This document shows, piece after piece, positions 1 through 7,635 of a stretch of DNA of 64,000 bases. How positions within the stretch are numbered: position 1 is the first letter of the stretch; each line of letters begins with the position of its first letter. The stretch lies in assembly GCA_004011035.1 (NCBI GenBank), contig CP025734.1, positions 1,572,001 through 1,636,000 on the forward strand, read 5' to 3'. This stretch comes from Bdellovibrio sp. qaytius. GTDB taxonomy: Bacteria; Bdellovibrionota; Bdellovibrionia; Bdellovibrionales; Bdellovibrionaceae. Under the pieces are notes generated by a model, which worked only from the letters and a program-made list of their open reading frames with translations, made no database searches and had not been told where the DNA came from. Position numbers and translations under genes: made by a program.

Positions 1-1
1 T

Positions 2-235
2 CTATCTCATTCAACTCACTTCGGACTTATTCTTTTAGATCTCATGATGCCTAAGATGAATGGTTGGGAATTTATTGAAGCCTTTCAAAAAAATAATTAC
101 CCTGCAATTCCTATCATCCTGATGACGGCTTATTCTGATCGAGTTAAAAATATTGATATCGTCAAAGAAGTGATCGCAAAGCCAATGGATTTTGAATCCC
201 TTCTCAAAAGAGTTGAGGCTAATTATAAATTATGA
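2..235 (+). CDS. Response regulator receiver domain, C-terminal part (5' end outside window)
   Basis: The open frame enters the window without a start codon, so only about the last 77 residues are visible. They show the beta-3 strand and phospho-acceptor of a CheY-like receiver (LILLDLMMPKMNGWEF, Asp encoded at about 38-40), the conserved alcohol/Ala region (LMTAYSD) and the Lys-Pro pair (AKPMD), and end right after alpha-5. No output domain follows, so this is a single-domain regulator. Its stop overlaps the start of the binding-protein gene (232), and that gene runs into a histidine kinase, so the three look co-transcribed. The sequence resembles the regulator at 4148-4504, which suggests duplicated modules. 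Confidence 0.9.
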   Translation, partial: LSHSTHFGLILLDLMMPKMNGWEFIEAFQKNNYPAIPIILMTAYSDRVKNIDIVKEVIAKPMDFESLLKRVEANYKL

Positions 236-1272
236 AAATTCTAATACTGTTAACAATTGTATCTGTCTTGGCTCACGCCCCAAGTGTTTTTGCAAAAGAA
301 TACCGTGTAGGAGTTCTTTATTGGTCAATGAATATTGAAGGCCAAGTGGCCATGAGAAAAGGTGTTGAAGAAGTAGCTCTTCAACTTAATCAAGACTTAA
401 AAAAATCTAATGATCACATCAAATTAATTCCCTATGTGGCTGGTGACGGCGAAGCAGGGGTAGCCAATCAAATTAAGCAAATGGATCAGATGATTGATAA
501 AGATAATGTCGATATCATCATTGTACAGCCGACTGATAATGCGGCTCTTGTGGCTCCGTTATTAAAAGCTAATGCTAAAAAAATTCCTGTAGTTGCCTAT
601 GACCAATATATTGTTAAAGGTGAAATTGCTTCTTACATCACGTCAAATAATTATCAGGCGGGGTATTTGGACGGTGAATATTTAGCTTCAATGTTTGCAG
701 ACGATTATGAAATGAAATTAGTCTTGGTTGAATATCCAAAAGTTTCTTCAACTGTTGAAAGAGTTGATGGGTTAATGGATGCTTTAAAAACTGAAAAGCA
801 AAAATTTAAAGTCATCGGCACTTTTGAAGCTGTAGAACCCGTCAGTGGTAAAAAAGCGGGCGCAGATATCTTAGCTAAATTTCCGAATCAAAATTCAATT
901 GATGCTATTTTTACTGTAAATGACGGCGGAGGCTTAAGTGTCGTTGAAGCCATAATGGCGGCTAAAAGAAATGAAATTAAAATTGCCACAGTCGATGGTG
1001 ACCCAAGATCGGTCAAAAATATTAAAGCTAGCCAAAATACAGTTATTGATTCGGCTCAGTTTTGTGCTGAGCTCGGAAGACAAAGTATGAGTGTGGCTTG
1101 GAAAATATTAAAGGGCGAAAAGTATCCCAAAAAAATTCTTGTGCCGACTTTTCCTATTGTTAAATCAACGGCGAATATTTACCCCGGGTGGTTAGGTAAA
1201 ATACCAAACAAATTTGAAAAATCATGGAAGAAAGGAAATTTCTGGGATAATCAATTTCTAGAAAAATACTAA
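232..1272 (+). CDS. Periplasmic sugar-type binding protein (PBP1 / Peripla_BP_4 fold), probable sensory co-receptor
   Basis: A 346-residue exported protein. It has a hydrophobic N-terminus with a typical signal peptidase I site after residue 21 (VFA/KEY). The mature part begins with the beta-strand of ribose-type type I binding proteins (YRVGVLYWSMN) and continues with family landmarks such as DNVDIIIVQPTDN, KIPVVAYDQ, a DAIFTVNDGG segment and IATVDGDP. No ABC permease or ATPase gene lies nearby. It sits instead between a receiver gene (4-nt overlap) and a transmembrane histidine kinase 10 nt downstream. Known precedents for this arrangement are LuxP/LuxQ and TorT/TorS, where a binding protein presents a ligand to a kinase. 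The ligand cannot be read from the sequence. A role in transport with a distant transporter is the alternative. Confidence 0.82.
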   Translation: MKILILLTIVSVLAHAPSVFAKEYRVGVLYWSMNIEGQVAMRKGVEEVALQLNQDLKKSNDHIKLIPYVAGDGEAGVANQIKQMDQMIDKDNVDIIIVQPTDNAALVAPLLKANAKKIPVVAYDQYIVKGEIASYITSNNYQAGYLDGEYLASMFADDYEMKLVLVEYPKVSSTVERVDGLMDALKTEKQKFKVIGTFEAVEPVSGKKAGADILAKFPNQNSIDAIFTVNDGGGLSVVEAIMAAKRNEIKIATVDGDPRSVKNIKASQNTVIDSAQFCAELGRQSMSVAWKILKGEKYPKKILVPTFPIVKSTANIYPGWLGKIPNKFEKSWKKGNFWDNQFLEKY

Positions 1273-1282
1273 AAATAAGACT

Positions 1283-3388
1283 GTGAATAAAAGATTGGAT
1301 GAACTCGATAGATATAGTTTAAAAAATATCAATTTAAAGATTGGGGGAGCTTTTTTTGCCATTTTCGCTTTATTGATTGGTATTTTAATTTTTATTACTT
1401 CATTTGTTTTTCATAATATTATTGAATCTTCTGAAAACAGACTTTCGCAAAACATAACAAATGTTTTATCTATTTCAATTTCAAGAATTAGTTTTTCTGG
1501 AAAATACCATGCTCAGATTTTTTCTGATCAGCTGATCGAAAAAGAAGAATCACTTAAATATATCGTCATTCTAGATTCATCTGGCGGAATTATTTCTAAA
1601 AGTTATAATCCGAAATATAAAGATTTTATTGAAAACAATCGTCTAAGCTCTTTTAAGAATTACACATCTCAAATTACAGAGCTTAACAAGGCTGGCAACA
1701 AAATCAGCTATGTCACCTGCTGCGACAACCAAACACTAAAAGAAATAGCACTGCCTTATTATGGAAGTTTTGATCAAGGGCAAATTGGCGTCATCGTTGT
1801 GGGAATTTCAACTTTTACTACCAACACAGAAATTGCTAGAAGCCGACTTATTCTGATGCTTCTGGGTTTGTTCGTTACAGTTATTGGTGTAATTGTTATT
1901 TATGTAGTTACGAATTATATTTCATATCCGATCACAAGACTTGCGACGATGTTTCAGGGTATTCTTGAATTTGCACCCATCGCAGTGATGGTTAAAGATA
2001 GAGACGGAAAAACCATCGCCGTCAGCGATGAGTTTAAAAACAAATTTGTCGATAAAGCCGACAAATTTGTTGATGCTAATCAATCTAATAATTTATTTAA
2101 AGGCCCTGATTTAGAAAAGACATTAACAGATGTTCCAACTCGCGATGAGGGTGTTTTATCCTATTTAACACTTAAGTTTCCGCTGTTTGATTCGCAGAGA
2201 AAATTTTATGGTGTGTGTGGTATTGCAACTGATGTGACTGAGCGAGAAAGATTTCAAAAAGCTCTGTTAAAAAGCGAAGCTGATTATCGTTCAATTTACG
2301 AGACTTCTCCGGTTGGTATTATCAATGTAAATCCTAATGGCCAATTTTTGAGATGCAATCGTGCCTTTGAAGAATTTGTTGGCTATTCAGAATCAGAACT
2401 GATGTCGCAAAAGTTTTTTGATATTACTTACCCAGATGACATAGAGGCTTCAGCTAAAGAAATGAATTCTTTGGTTAATGGAAGTAAACCTCTCATTAAT
2501 ATAGAAAAACGTTACATCAGAAAAGATGGTAAACTTTTGTGGGCTCATGTTTCAGCCTCTGTTCTTCGCAATGAAAAGGGCGAGTTTGTTAAAACGATCT
2601 CGATCATTGAAAATATAACTGAGCGTAAAATGGCCGAACAGGCCAGAGATCAACTGCTAGTTCAAGAGCAAATCGCGCGCTTAGAAGCGCAAAAAGCTGT
2701 TAATGCCCGTGATGAATTTTTATCGATAGCTTCGCATGAATTAAAAACTCCGTTAACGACATTATCATTACAAACACAGCTTTTTAATCGTCTGATCGAA
2801 CAAGAACGTCTAAATTCTTTAAGTAAAGAAAAGCAGCAGGATATGGTTCGTATTTCACGACAACATCTTGAGCGCCTCTCATTGCTGATCGATAGCTTAT
2901 TAGATGTTTCACGTATTGGAGCCGGAAAATTATCACTGAATAAAGTAGATATTAATTTGTACGACTTATTGAGTGATATGCTTAAGCATTTTCAAATGGA
3001 ATTTAAAGAAAAATGGTGTTCTGTTACGTTAACTGGCGAAACTCAAATTATCGGGCATTGGGATAAGCTTCGTCTCGAGCAGGTCATTGCCAACCTTATT
3101 TCGAATTCAATTAAATTTGGCGCGGGTAAACCCATTGCTGTTACGACCTCTGTTCAGAATGGCTGGGCAAAATTCAAGGTGCATGATATGGGCATTGGTA
3201 TTTCAAAAGAAAATCAATCCAGAATATTCGAGCGCTTTGAGCGAGCTGTTTCATTGCAAAGTTTTGGTGGTTTAGGATTAGGTCTTTACATCGTTAAAGA
3301 ATTAGTTGAAGTCCATGGCGGAAAAATCACCGTCGAAAGTGAACTCGGTAAAGGATCTACTTTCACTGTAGAGTTACCTTTAAAGTAA
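1283..3388 (+). CDS. Membrane sensor histidine kinase with two PAS domains
   Basis: A 701-residue protein with a GTG start. Transmembrane helix 1 spans about residues 20-43, a periplasmic sensor of about 145 residues follows, and transmembrane helix 2 spans about 188-211. Then come a degenerate PAS domain (about 225-320), a clear PAS/PAC domain (about 330-450, with the SPVGIINVNPNGQF start and the TERKMAEQ PAC end), a short coiled coil and a HisKA domain with the phospho-acceptor His485 (SIASHELKTPL). The C-terminal ATPase shows N-box NLISNSIKFG, G1 DMGIGIS and G2 GGLGLGLYIV. There is no attached receiver, so the upstream single-domain regulator is the likely partner. The preceding binding protein probably docks on the periplasmic domain. 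The catalytic half closely resembles that of the kinase at 4501-6618. Confidence 0.93.
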   Translation: MNKRLDELDRYSLKNINLKIGGAFFAIFALLIGILIFITSFVFHNIIESSENRLSQNITNVLSISISRISFSGKYHAQIFSDQLIEKEESLKYIVILDSSGGIISKSYNPKYKDFIENNRLSSFKNYTSQITELNKAGNKISYVTCCDNQTLKEIALPYYGSFDQGQIGVIVVGISTFTTNTEIARSRLILMLLGLFVTVIGVIVIYVVTNYISYPITRLATMFQGILEFAPIAVMVKDRDGKTIAVSDEFKNKFVDKADKFVDANQSNNLFKGPDLEKTLTDVPTRDEGVLSYLTLKFPLFDSQRKFYGVCGIATDVTERERFQKALLKSEADYRSIYETSPVGIINVNPNGQFLRCNRAFEEFVGYSESELMSQKFFDITYPDDIEASAKEMNSLVNGSKPLINIEKRYIRKDGKLLWAHVSASVLRNEKGEFVKTISIIENITERKMAEQARDQLLVQEQIARLEAQKAVNARDEFLSIASHELKTPLTTLSLQTQLFNRLIEQERLNSLSKEKQQDMVRISRQHLERLSLLIDSLLDVSRIGAGKLSLNKVDINLYDLLSDMLKHFQMEFKEKWCSVTLTGETQIIGHWDKLRLEQVIANLISNSIKFGAGKPIAVTTSVQNGWAKFKVHDMGIGISKENQSRIFERFERAVSLQSFGGLGLGLYIVKELVEVHGGKITVESELGKGSTFTVELPLK

Positions 3389-3497
3389 TTAAAACAAAAT
3401 GTTTTCCATAGTAAACTGATCTTTATGGCCTTCTTGGGAAGTCTGTTGACAAGATTTCTTAAGAGGTGTGCGCTTAAGGTTTTCAAAAGGAGATTTT

Positions 3498-3929
3498 ATG
3501 CGATTCATGATTCTTACAGTTGTAGCGTTAATGGGTTCATCTATAGCTTTTGCTGGCAGTGGCTTTGAAGGCATTTATAAAGTTGAACGTATCAGTGAAA
3601 ACACGGGCTCATGGCAGAAATTTTGGTTACGTCCAAATGTAGAACAACTTGAGCAGATCACGATCGAAGAAACTTCGAGTGCACTTTATATCGGTCTTCA
3701 AGATGCTCAAGGCTTAACTTGGTCGGCAAACTATGGTGTGTGCCCAGATAACAAACCCAGCGATAGTTGCAACGCCTATAAGTCGTTGGATGGTAAAACA
3801 CTTCAGTTTAAATTTTGGGGTGATATGTCTTGGTTCGTAATTACTTTAGGTGAAAAACAAGGTAAGCTTGAATGGACCGACAGCGATCTTGGATCTGCTT
3901 CATTAGTTTTTGATCACGTTAAGAAATAA
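3498..3929 (+). CDS. Small secreted protein of unknown function
   Basis: I chose the ATG at 3498 because AAAGGAG lies 7-8 nt upstream and a signal peptide follows at once (MRFMILTVVALMGSSIAFA); an in-frame upstream start at 3468 has no such support. The mature part is about 125 residues and rich in beta-forming and aromatic residues. It contains two cysteines (VCPDNKPSDSC) that could form a disulfide. The pattern of one small domain with several Trp residues looks like a lipocalin-like or beta-sandwich periplasmic protein, but I recognise no family. A TTGACA hexamer at 3445 may belong to its promoter, though no good -10 is spaced correctly. It ends just before the convergent tRNA-Leu gene. 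Confidence 0.7.
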   Translation: MRFMILTVVALMGSSIAFAGSGFEGIYKVERISENTGSWQKFWLRPNVEQLEQITIEETSSALYIGLQDAQGLTWSANYGVCPDNKPSDSCNAYKSLDGKTLQFKFWGDMSWFVITLGEKQGKLEWTDSDLGSASLVFDHVKK

Positions 3930-3940
3930 TACTTGAGATG

Positions 3941-4025
3941 TGGTGCGCGAAGGGGGACTTGAACCCCCACGATTTTACTCACTGGCACCTCAAGCCAGCG
4001 TGTCTACCAATTCCACCATCCGCGC
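3941..4025 (-). tRNA. tRNA-Leu (anticodon GAG)
   Basis: Read on the minus strand, the sequence folds as a class II tRNA. It has a 7-bp acceptor stem (GCGCGGA with TTCGCGC, one G-T pair), a D-loop with TGGTAGAC, an anticodon loop CTTGAGG giving anticodon GAG, a variable arm, a T-arm with GGGGG TTCAAGT CCCCC, discriminator A, and an encoded CCA end. The anticodon reads CUU/CUC leucine codons. The length of 85 nt including CCA is usual for tRNA-Leu. Confidence 0.97.
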
Positions 4026-4036
4026 GTAACTTAAAG

Positions 4037-4065
4037 ATTAAAGCAAACCGTTAAGGAACGGTCAA
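4037..4065 (-). promoter_or_regulatory. Promoter of the tRNA-Leu gene
   Basis: On the minus strand TTGACC is followed by exactly 17 nt and TTTAAT, with the tRNA 5' end 11 nt further on. This is a good sigma-70-type promoter in the expected place. The spacer contains an inverted repeat, CCGTT-AAGG-AACGG (4048-4061). Confidence 0.7.
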
Positions 4066-4101
4066 TATAGCTAAGAATAATACCCCGTTTCAGTCTGAAC
4101 C

Positions 4102-4130
4102 TTGACTCAACTTCACGATTTTGCTTAATG
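4102..4130 (+). promoter_or_regulatory. Probable sigma-70 promoter of the regulator/kinase pair
   Basis: TTGACT, a 17-nt spacer and TTAATG stand 18 nt upstream of the GTG start at 4148. The -10 is imperfect, so confidence is moderate. It is divergent to the tRNA-Leu promoter 37 nt away. Confidence 0.45.
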
Positions 4131-4147
4131 TTTAGCTGAGGGTATAA

Positions 4148-4504
4148 GTGGCCAAAACTATTCTGATTGTTGAAGATGATGACTCGATTCGTGAGACGCT
4201 GCAATCAGTGTTTGAATTAGAAGGCCATAAGGTTCTAACTGCAGAAAACGGGCAGGTAGGGCTTGATATTTTAGCAAATGAGCCTAAGCCTTCTCTTATT
4301 CTGCTCGATTTAATGATGCCGGTTATGAACGGTTGGAATTTTTCAACAGCTCTTGAGAAAGATGCAAGGCTATCATCAATTCCAGTGGTCATTGTTAGCG
4401 CCTACAACGACAAAGCTATCAACATCAAATGTAAAGCCATCTTAAAAAAACCAGTTGATATTAATGCACTTAATGACGCCGTTGAAAAATGGTCAGACTC
4501 ATGA
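4148..4504 (+). CDS. Single-domain response regulator (CheY-like)
   Basis: A 118-residue receiver with no output domain; GTG start preceded by GAGGG. It has the acidic pocket at the end of beta-1 (ILIVEDDDSIRE), the phospho-acceptor Asp in LILLDLMMPVMNGW, the Ser/Ala position (IVSAYND) and the Lys-Pro pair (LKKPVD). The gene overlaps the next one by ATGA, so the histidine kinase at 4501 is translationally coupled and is the obvious partner. It is similar to the truncated regulator at the left edge, as expected if the two regulator/kinase modules arose by duplication. Output is probably through protein contacts, either with a phosphorelay or by direct binding to a target. Confidence 0.92.
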   Translation: MAKTILIVEDDDSIRETLQSVFELEGHKVLTAENGQVGLDILANEPKPSLILLDLMMPVMNGWNFSTALEKDARLSSIPVVIVSAYNDKAINIKCKAILKKPVDINALNDAVEKWSDS

Positions 4505-6618
4505 GTGAAAATATTTTTCCAGGAATTACAATTCACTCTTTTGGTGAAGGCCAAATGGGTCAGCTTATTCAAACTTTTGATTGGAGTAAGACTTCACTTG
4601 GCCCGATTGAAGCTTGGCCACAATCACTCAAAGCTCATGTGAATATGATACTGGCACTGCCAACAATGGCGTCTATTTTTTGGGGCGAAGACTTACTGCA
4701 AATTTATAACGACACTTGCACAAACACGATGGGTACTCGCCATCCAGCTAACTTAGGATTGCCTGTAAAGAAAGGTTGGCCAGAAGCCTATGCTATGACT
4801 GAAGCCTTATTTAAACGTATAATGAATAATGCAGAAGTGGTTGTGTACAGTCGCGCATTTACACCGCTTGAACGTGATGGGTTTATTGAAGAAACTTATT
4901 TTGATTCAACAATGAGCCCTCTTAGAGATGATCAAGGCGTTATTCGCGGAGTAATTACTTTAGGCAGTGAAAATACAGAATTAGTTCTCAGTGAACGCAG
5001 AACCTCGATGCTTCGAGATATTTCTCAGGCGATAATTACACCCGCAGATCATTTTCAAAGTTTGATGGATGTTTTTTCTTCAAATCCAAATGATATTCGA
5101 TTTTCTTGTTTGTTTTTGCCAGACGATGTGGGTTCGCAAATAAAGTTGACGGCAAGTTTCGGTATTGATGAATCAGATAAAAAAACTCAACGGTTTGAGC
5201 AATTCATGAATTTAGTTCGTGAAGTGCTTACGACAAACAAGGCGCATGAAATAAATGATTTTCAAAATTTAATTCCGCACACGCCAATTGCGCCATGGCC
5301 AGAACTCACGCAAAAGGTCATTCTTATACCAATAAGTACAGAGGCTAATCCTGCAAAGGGTGTCTTGGTTTTTGGAATTAGTCCGCGTCTTAAATTTAAC
5401 GAATCCTATCGTAACTTTTTTGTCGATATCACCTTAAAACTGGCGCGCATTCTAGAATCTGAAGAGCAAGTGCGTGATTCTGTAAAAATTCATAAGTCAT
5501 ATCAATTTTTAAATTCAGTGATTGAGCATGTTCCGCTCATGATCTTTGTTAAAGACGCTAAAGAATTGCGGTTTACAAGATTTAATAAAGCGGGAGAAGA
5601 GTTGCTTGGGTACACAAGTGAAGACCTTGTCGGAAAAAGTGATTATGATTTTTTTGATAAGGCCGAAGCCGATCGCTTAGTTGAAAAAGATCGTGCCACC
5701 TTGGCTTCACGAAAAGTTTTAGATATTCCTGAAGAAAAAATTCAAACACGCCTTAAGGGTGAACGTCTATTGCGCACAAAGAAAATCACCTTGTACGATG
5801 AACACGGTGATCCAGAATTTCTCTTAGGAATTTCTGAAGACATCACAGAAAAAAAACAGGCTGAAGCACAACACAGACTTTTATTACAAGAACAGGCCGC
5901 TAGAACTGAAGCTGAAAAAATGATTCAGCAGCGAGATGATTTTATTTCTATAGCTGCTCACGAATTAAGAACTCCGCTGACTTCAATTAGTTTACAAAAT
6001 CAACTGATCGGTAAACTATTGCCGACATTAGATTTATCTGCTGGTTTTCAAAAAATTACGACGTTAACGCAAAATTGCCAGATGCAAATCGAGCGGTTAT
6101 CAAAGCTTGTAGAAAATCTATTAGATGTGACCCGGGTTACAACGGGAAGATTTGTTTTAGATAAAACAGAGGTTAATCTTTCTGAATTAGTTGTGCGCAT
6201 TCATAAAGGTCTTGAAGCTGAATCAAATAAATCTAAATGCAGAGTTGATCTGAATTTAGAACCTGAATTAATTGGTTACTGGGATGCAGCCCGTATAGAA
6301 CAGGTTTTAGTGAATCTAGTCAGCAATGCGATGAAGTTTGGCGCTGGTGAGCCCATTGATGTTTCAACTCGAATTGCCAGTAATAGTGATGGAAAGTTCG
6401 CTGTATTAAAAGTTAAAGATCAGGGCATGGGTATTTCACAAGAAGATCAGGCTAGATTATTTAATCGCTTTGAGCGCGCTGTATCGATCAATTCATTTGG
6501 TGGCTTAGGGTTAGGTCTCTACATCAGTAAGCAGATTGCAACGGCTCACGGCGGCCGTATACGCGTTGAAAGTGAACCTGGCCAAGGAGCTTCGTTTATT
6601 GTTGAGTTACCGCTTTAA
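4501..6618 (+). CDS. Soluble multi-PAS/GAF-like sensor histidine kinase
   Basis: A 705-residue kinase starting at the ATG inside an ATGA overlap with the regulator gene; a GTG 12 nt upstream is in frame but lies within the preceding gene. No transmembrane helix is visible, so it is cytosolic. Order: an N-terminal PAS-type domain with the FDWSKTSLGPIEAWPQS motif that opens many multi-PAS kinases (about residues 20-160), a GAF-like region (about 165-320), a PAS/PAC domain (about 335-455), HisKA with His487 (SIAAHELRTPL) and the ATPase domain (NLVSNAMKFG, DQGMGIS, GGLGLGLYIS). The last 230 residues are strikingly like those of the kinase at 1283-3388, while the sensory halves differ, consistent with duplication followed by sensor exchange. 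Confidence 0.92.
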   Translation: MSENIFPGITIHSFGEGQMGQLIQTFDWSKTSLGPIEAWPQSLKAHVNMILALPTMASIFWGEDLLQIYNDTCTNTMGTRHPANLGLPVKKGWPEAYAMTEALFKRIMNNAEVVVYSRAFTPLERDGFIEETYFDSTMSPLRDDQGVIRGVITLGSENTELVLSERRTSMLRDISQAIITPADHFQSLMDVFSSNPNDIRFSCLFLPDDVGSQIKLTASFGIDESDKKTQRFEQFMNLVREVLTTNKAHEINDFQNLIPHTPIAPWPELTQKVILIPISTEANPAKGVLVFGISPRLKFNESYRNFFVDITLKLARILESEEQVRDSVKIHKSYQFLNSVIEHVPLMIFVKDAKELRFTRFNKAGEELLGYTSEDLVGKSDYDFFDKAEADRLVEKDRATLASRKVLDIPEEKIQTRLKGERLLRTKKITLYDEHGDPEFLLGISEDITEKKQAEAQHRLLLQEQAARTEAEKMIQQRDDFISIAAHELRTPLTSISLQNQLIGKLLPTLDLSAGFQKITTLTQNCQMQIERLSKLVENLLDVTRVTTGRFVLDKTEVNLSELVVRIHKGLEAESNKSKCRVDLNLEPELIGYWDAARIEQVLVNLVSNAMKFGAGEPIDVSTRIASNSDGKFAVLKVKDQGMGISQEDQARLFNRFERAVSINSFGGLGLGLYISKQIATAHGGRIRVESEPGQGASFIVELPL

Positions 6619-6654
6619 TGTCATTTATGTTGTTTCACAAGAATTTGTCTCAGT

Positions 6655-6683
6655 TTGCGAATTCTTTTAATTTTAATTATATT
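6655..6683 (+). promoter_or_regulatory. Sigma-70-type promoter of the 6726 gene
   Basis: TTGCGA, a 17-nt AT-rich spacer and TATATT lie 37 nt downstream of the kinase stop codon. A start site near 6690 would give a leader of about 36 nt ending in the strong ribosome site AGGGGGA before the ATG at 6726. Confidence 0.6.
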
Positions 6684-6725
6684 TGAACAGCCTTGAAGTA
6701 AACTAATCCGTTCAGGGGGATCTGA

Positions 6726-7151
6726 ATGGTTAGATTACTATTTATAGTTTTAACGTTAGACCTATTAACTTCTTCGATCAGTTATTCAGCAGAAGATATG
6801 GATCCCGCAATCAAAGATGTGCAAGAGCTTCTTAGAACGCAATCTAAGCGCGAAGAAGTGATAAAGAATGATTCAAAGGCTAAGCAAGCTGATGACTTCG
6901 CCTTGCAAGCCGTAGGCGGTAATCAAACGTTAAAGAACGACGTTTATGATGTATCAGCTGATATTATGGCGACAGTTCAAAAATTAAGTGAGGGTGATCC
7001 CGCAAAGATGAATGCCCTTTTACAAAAGGCCTTACAAAATCCCGGTGAATTTTTAAAGTCATTGCCTTCCGATCAGCAGGCTAAAATTCGAGATATCGCA
7101 GCCAAGACAGAAGCGCAGAAAAAATCTGCTCCGGTAGCGCCAAAGCCGTAA
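6726..7151 (+). CDS. Small secreted helical protein, unknown function
   Basis: A 141-residue protein with an N-terminal signal peptide of about 21 residues (cleavage near SYS/AED). The mature chain is charged and predicted helical by inspection, rich in Lys, Ala, Gln and Asp, with no cysteine, and ends in a Pro/Ala/Lys tail (APVAPKP). It contains no motif I recognise. An RBS AGGGGGA and a convincing promoter (6655-6683) show it is a monocistronic gene. A structured RNA locus follows about 130 nt downstream. A small periplasmic coiled-coil protein is the most that can be said. Confidence 0.72.
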   Translation: MVRLLFIVLTLDLLTSSISYSAEDMDPAIKDVQELLRTQSKREEVIKNDSKAKQADDFALQAVGGNQTLKNDVYDVSADIMATVQKLSEGDPAKMNALLQKALQNPGEFLKSLPSDQQAKIRDIAAKTEAQKKSAPVAPKP

Positions 7152-7409
7152 TAGCTTATCTAAATCCTATTCAAACTTCATAGTGTTTAACGATTACCCA
7201 TAAGCCTAGATTATGGTCTGGATTCTTATTTCTTTTGCCGATCTTTTAACCCCGAATGGGTCATTTATCATCTTACAAATAAGAGCAAGGACGCTCCCCG
7301 GACGACAAAGGGGTGTACACAGCTAGGATGGCTGTTTCCAATGTCGTCAGATCAGAGTAGCCAAGGATGGCGGCTCAAGAAAAGAAACGAATGAGAGAAG
7401 GAGTTTTCA

Positions 7410-7511
7410 GTGAGTTTCGAATTAAGTGAAGTTTTAATTTTTTGTGGTTTTTATTCAAGCCTGGTGATCTTTTCCCTCTGGATCACTGTAGCAGACAGAA
7501 TAAAAATGTAA
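7410..7511 (+). CDS. 33-residue single-pass membrane peptide
   Basis: A short ORF with a GTG start, AAGGAG 7 nt upstream, and a stop at 7509-7511. The peptide has a short polar start (SFELSE), an uninterrupted hydrophobic stretch of about 21 residues (VLIFCGFYSSLVIFSLWITV) and a charged end (ADRIKM), as expected for a single transmembrane helix. It is followed by a terminator only 64 nt downstream and preceded by the GGA-hairpin region, so it appears to be the only protein of its transcript. Tiny membrane proteins of this size commonly bind and tune larger membrane complexes, but no partner can be named from the context. Confidence 0.55.
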   Translation: MSFELSEVLIFCGFYSSLVIFSLWITVADRIKM

Positions 7512-7574
7512 CAAAAAGATATTGATCCTAAGTAAGAGTGAGTTGGGTTTTGGTGGTTCCCTAACTTAATCTTC

Positions 7575-7609
7575 AGCGGAAAGCCTAAAAAGCTTTCCGC
7601 TTTTTTTTT
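7575..7609 (+). terminator. Strong rho-independent terminator
   Basis: A perfect 10-bp stem (AGCGGAAAGC at 7575-7584 with GCTTTCCGCT at 7592-7601), a 7-nt loop and a run of nine T residues. It closes the RNA/small-ORF transcript just before queA. Confidence 0.93.
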
Positions 7610-7635
7610 GCCTAAAACTCATGTACAACGAGCAC

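Larger units (their letters stand above)
7280..7609 (+). ncRNA. Candidate CsrA/RsmA-binding structured RNA (possibly dual-function, with a 33-codon ORF)
   Basis: The 484-nt gap between 7151 and 7636 holds a run of short hairpins that expose GGA. (A) GAGC/GCTC at 7283-7296 with loop AAGGAC. (B) CCCC/GGGG at 7296-7313 with a loop starting GGAC. (C) ACAGC/GCTGT at 7319-7335 with loop TAGGATG. (D) GCC/GGC at 7360-7371 with loop AAGGAT. AGGAUG in a hairpin loop is the known CsrA/RsmA recognition element, repeated in sponge RNAs such as CsrB and RsmZ. A competing 7-bp stem (GACGACA 7301-7307 with TGTCGTC 7342-7348) would enclose hairpin C. A small ORF with a strong RBS (7410-7511), another hairpin (7541-7566) and an intrinsic terminator (7575-7609) follow. 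The 5' end is a guess; no clear promoter was found. It could instead be a CsrA-repressed leader of the small ORF, or an unknown riboswitch. Confidence 0.5.

Noticed and set aside
3445-3474. TTGACA at 3445 as a full promoter for the 3498 gene
   Set aside because: No -10 hexamer at 16-18 nt spacing; kept only as a remark in the gene entry.
7237-7244. GCCGATCT as a FliA -10 for the structured RNA
   Set aside because: Only six of eight positions match and nothing like TAAAGTTT lies 11 nt upstream.
7283-7376. c-di-GMP (GEMM) or other known riboswitch in the 7.3-kb gap
   Set aside because: The region lacks the conserved GEMM core and tetraloop receptor, and I could not fit glycine, SAM, THF, fluoride or glutamine motifs. 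SRP, 6S, RNase P and tmRNA signatures are also missing.
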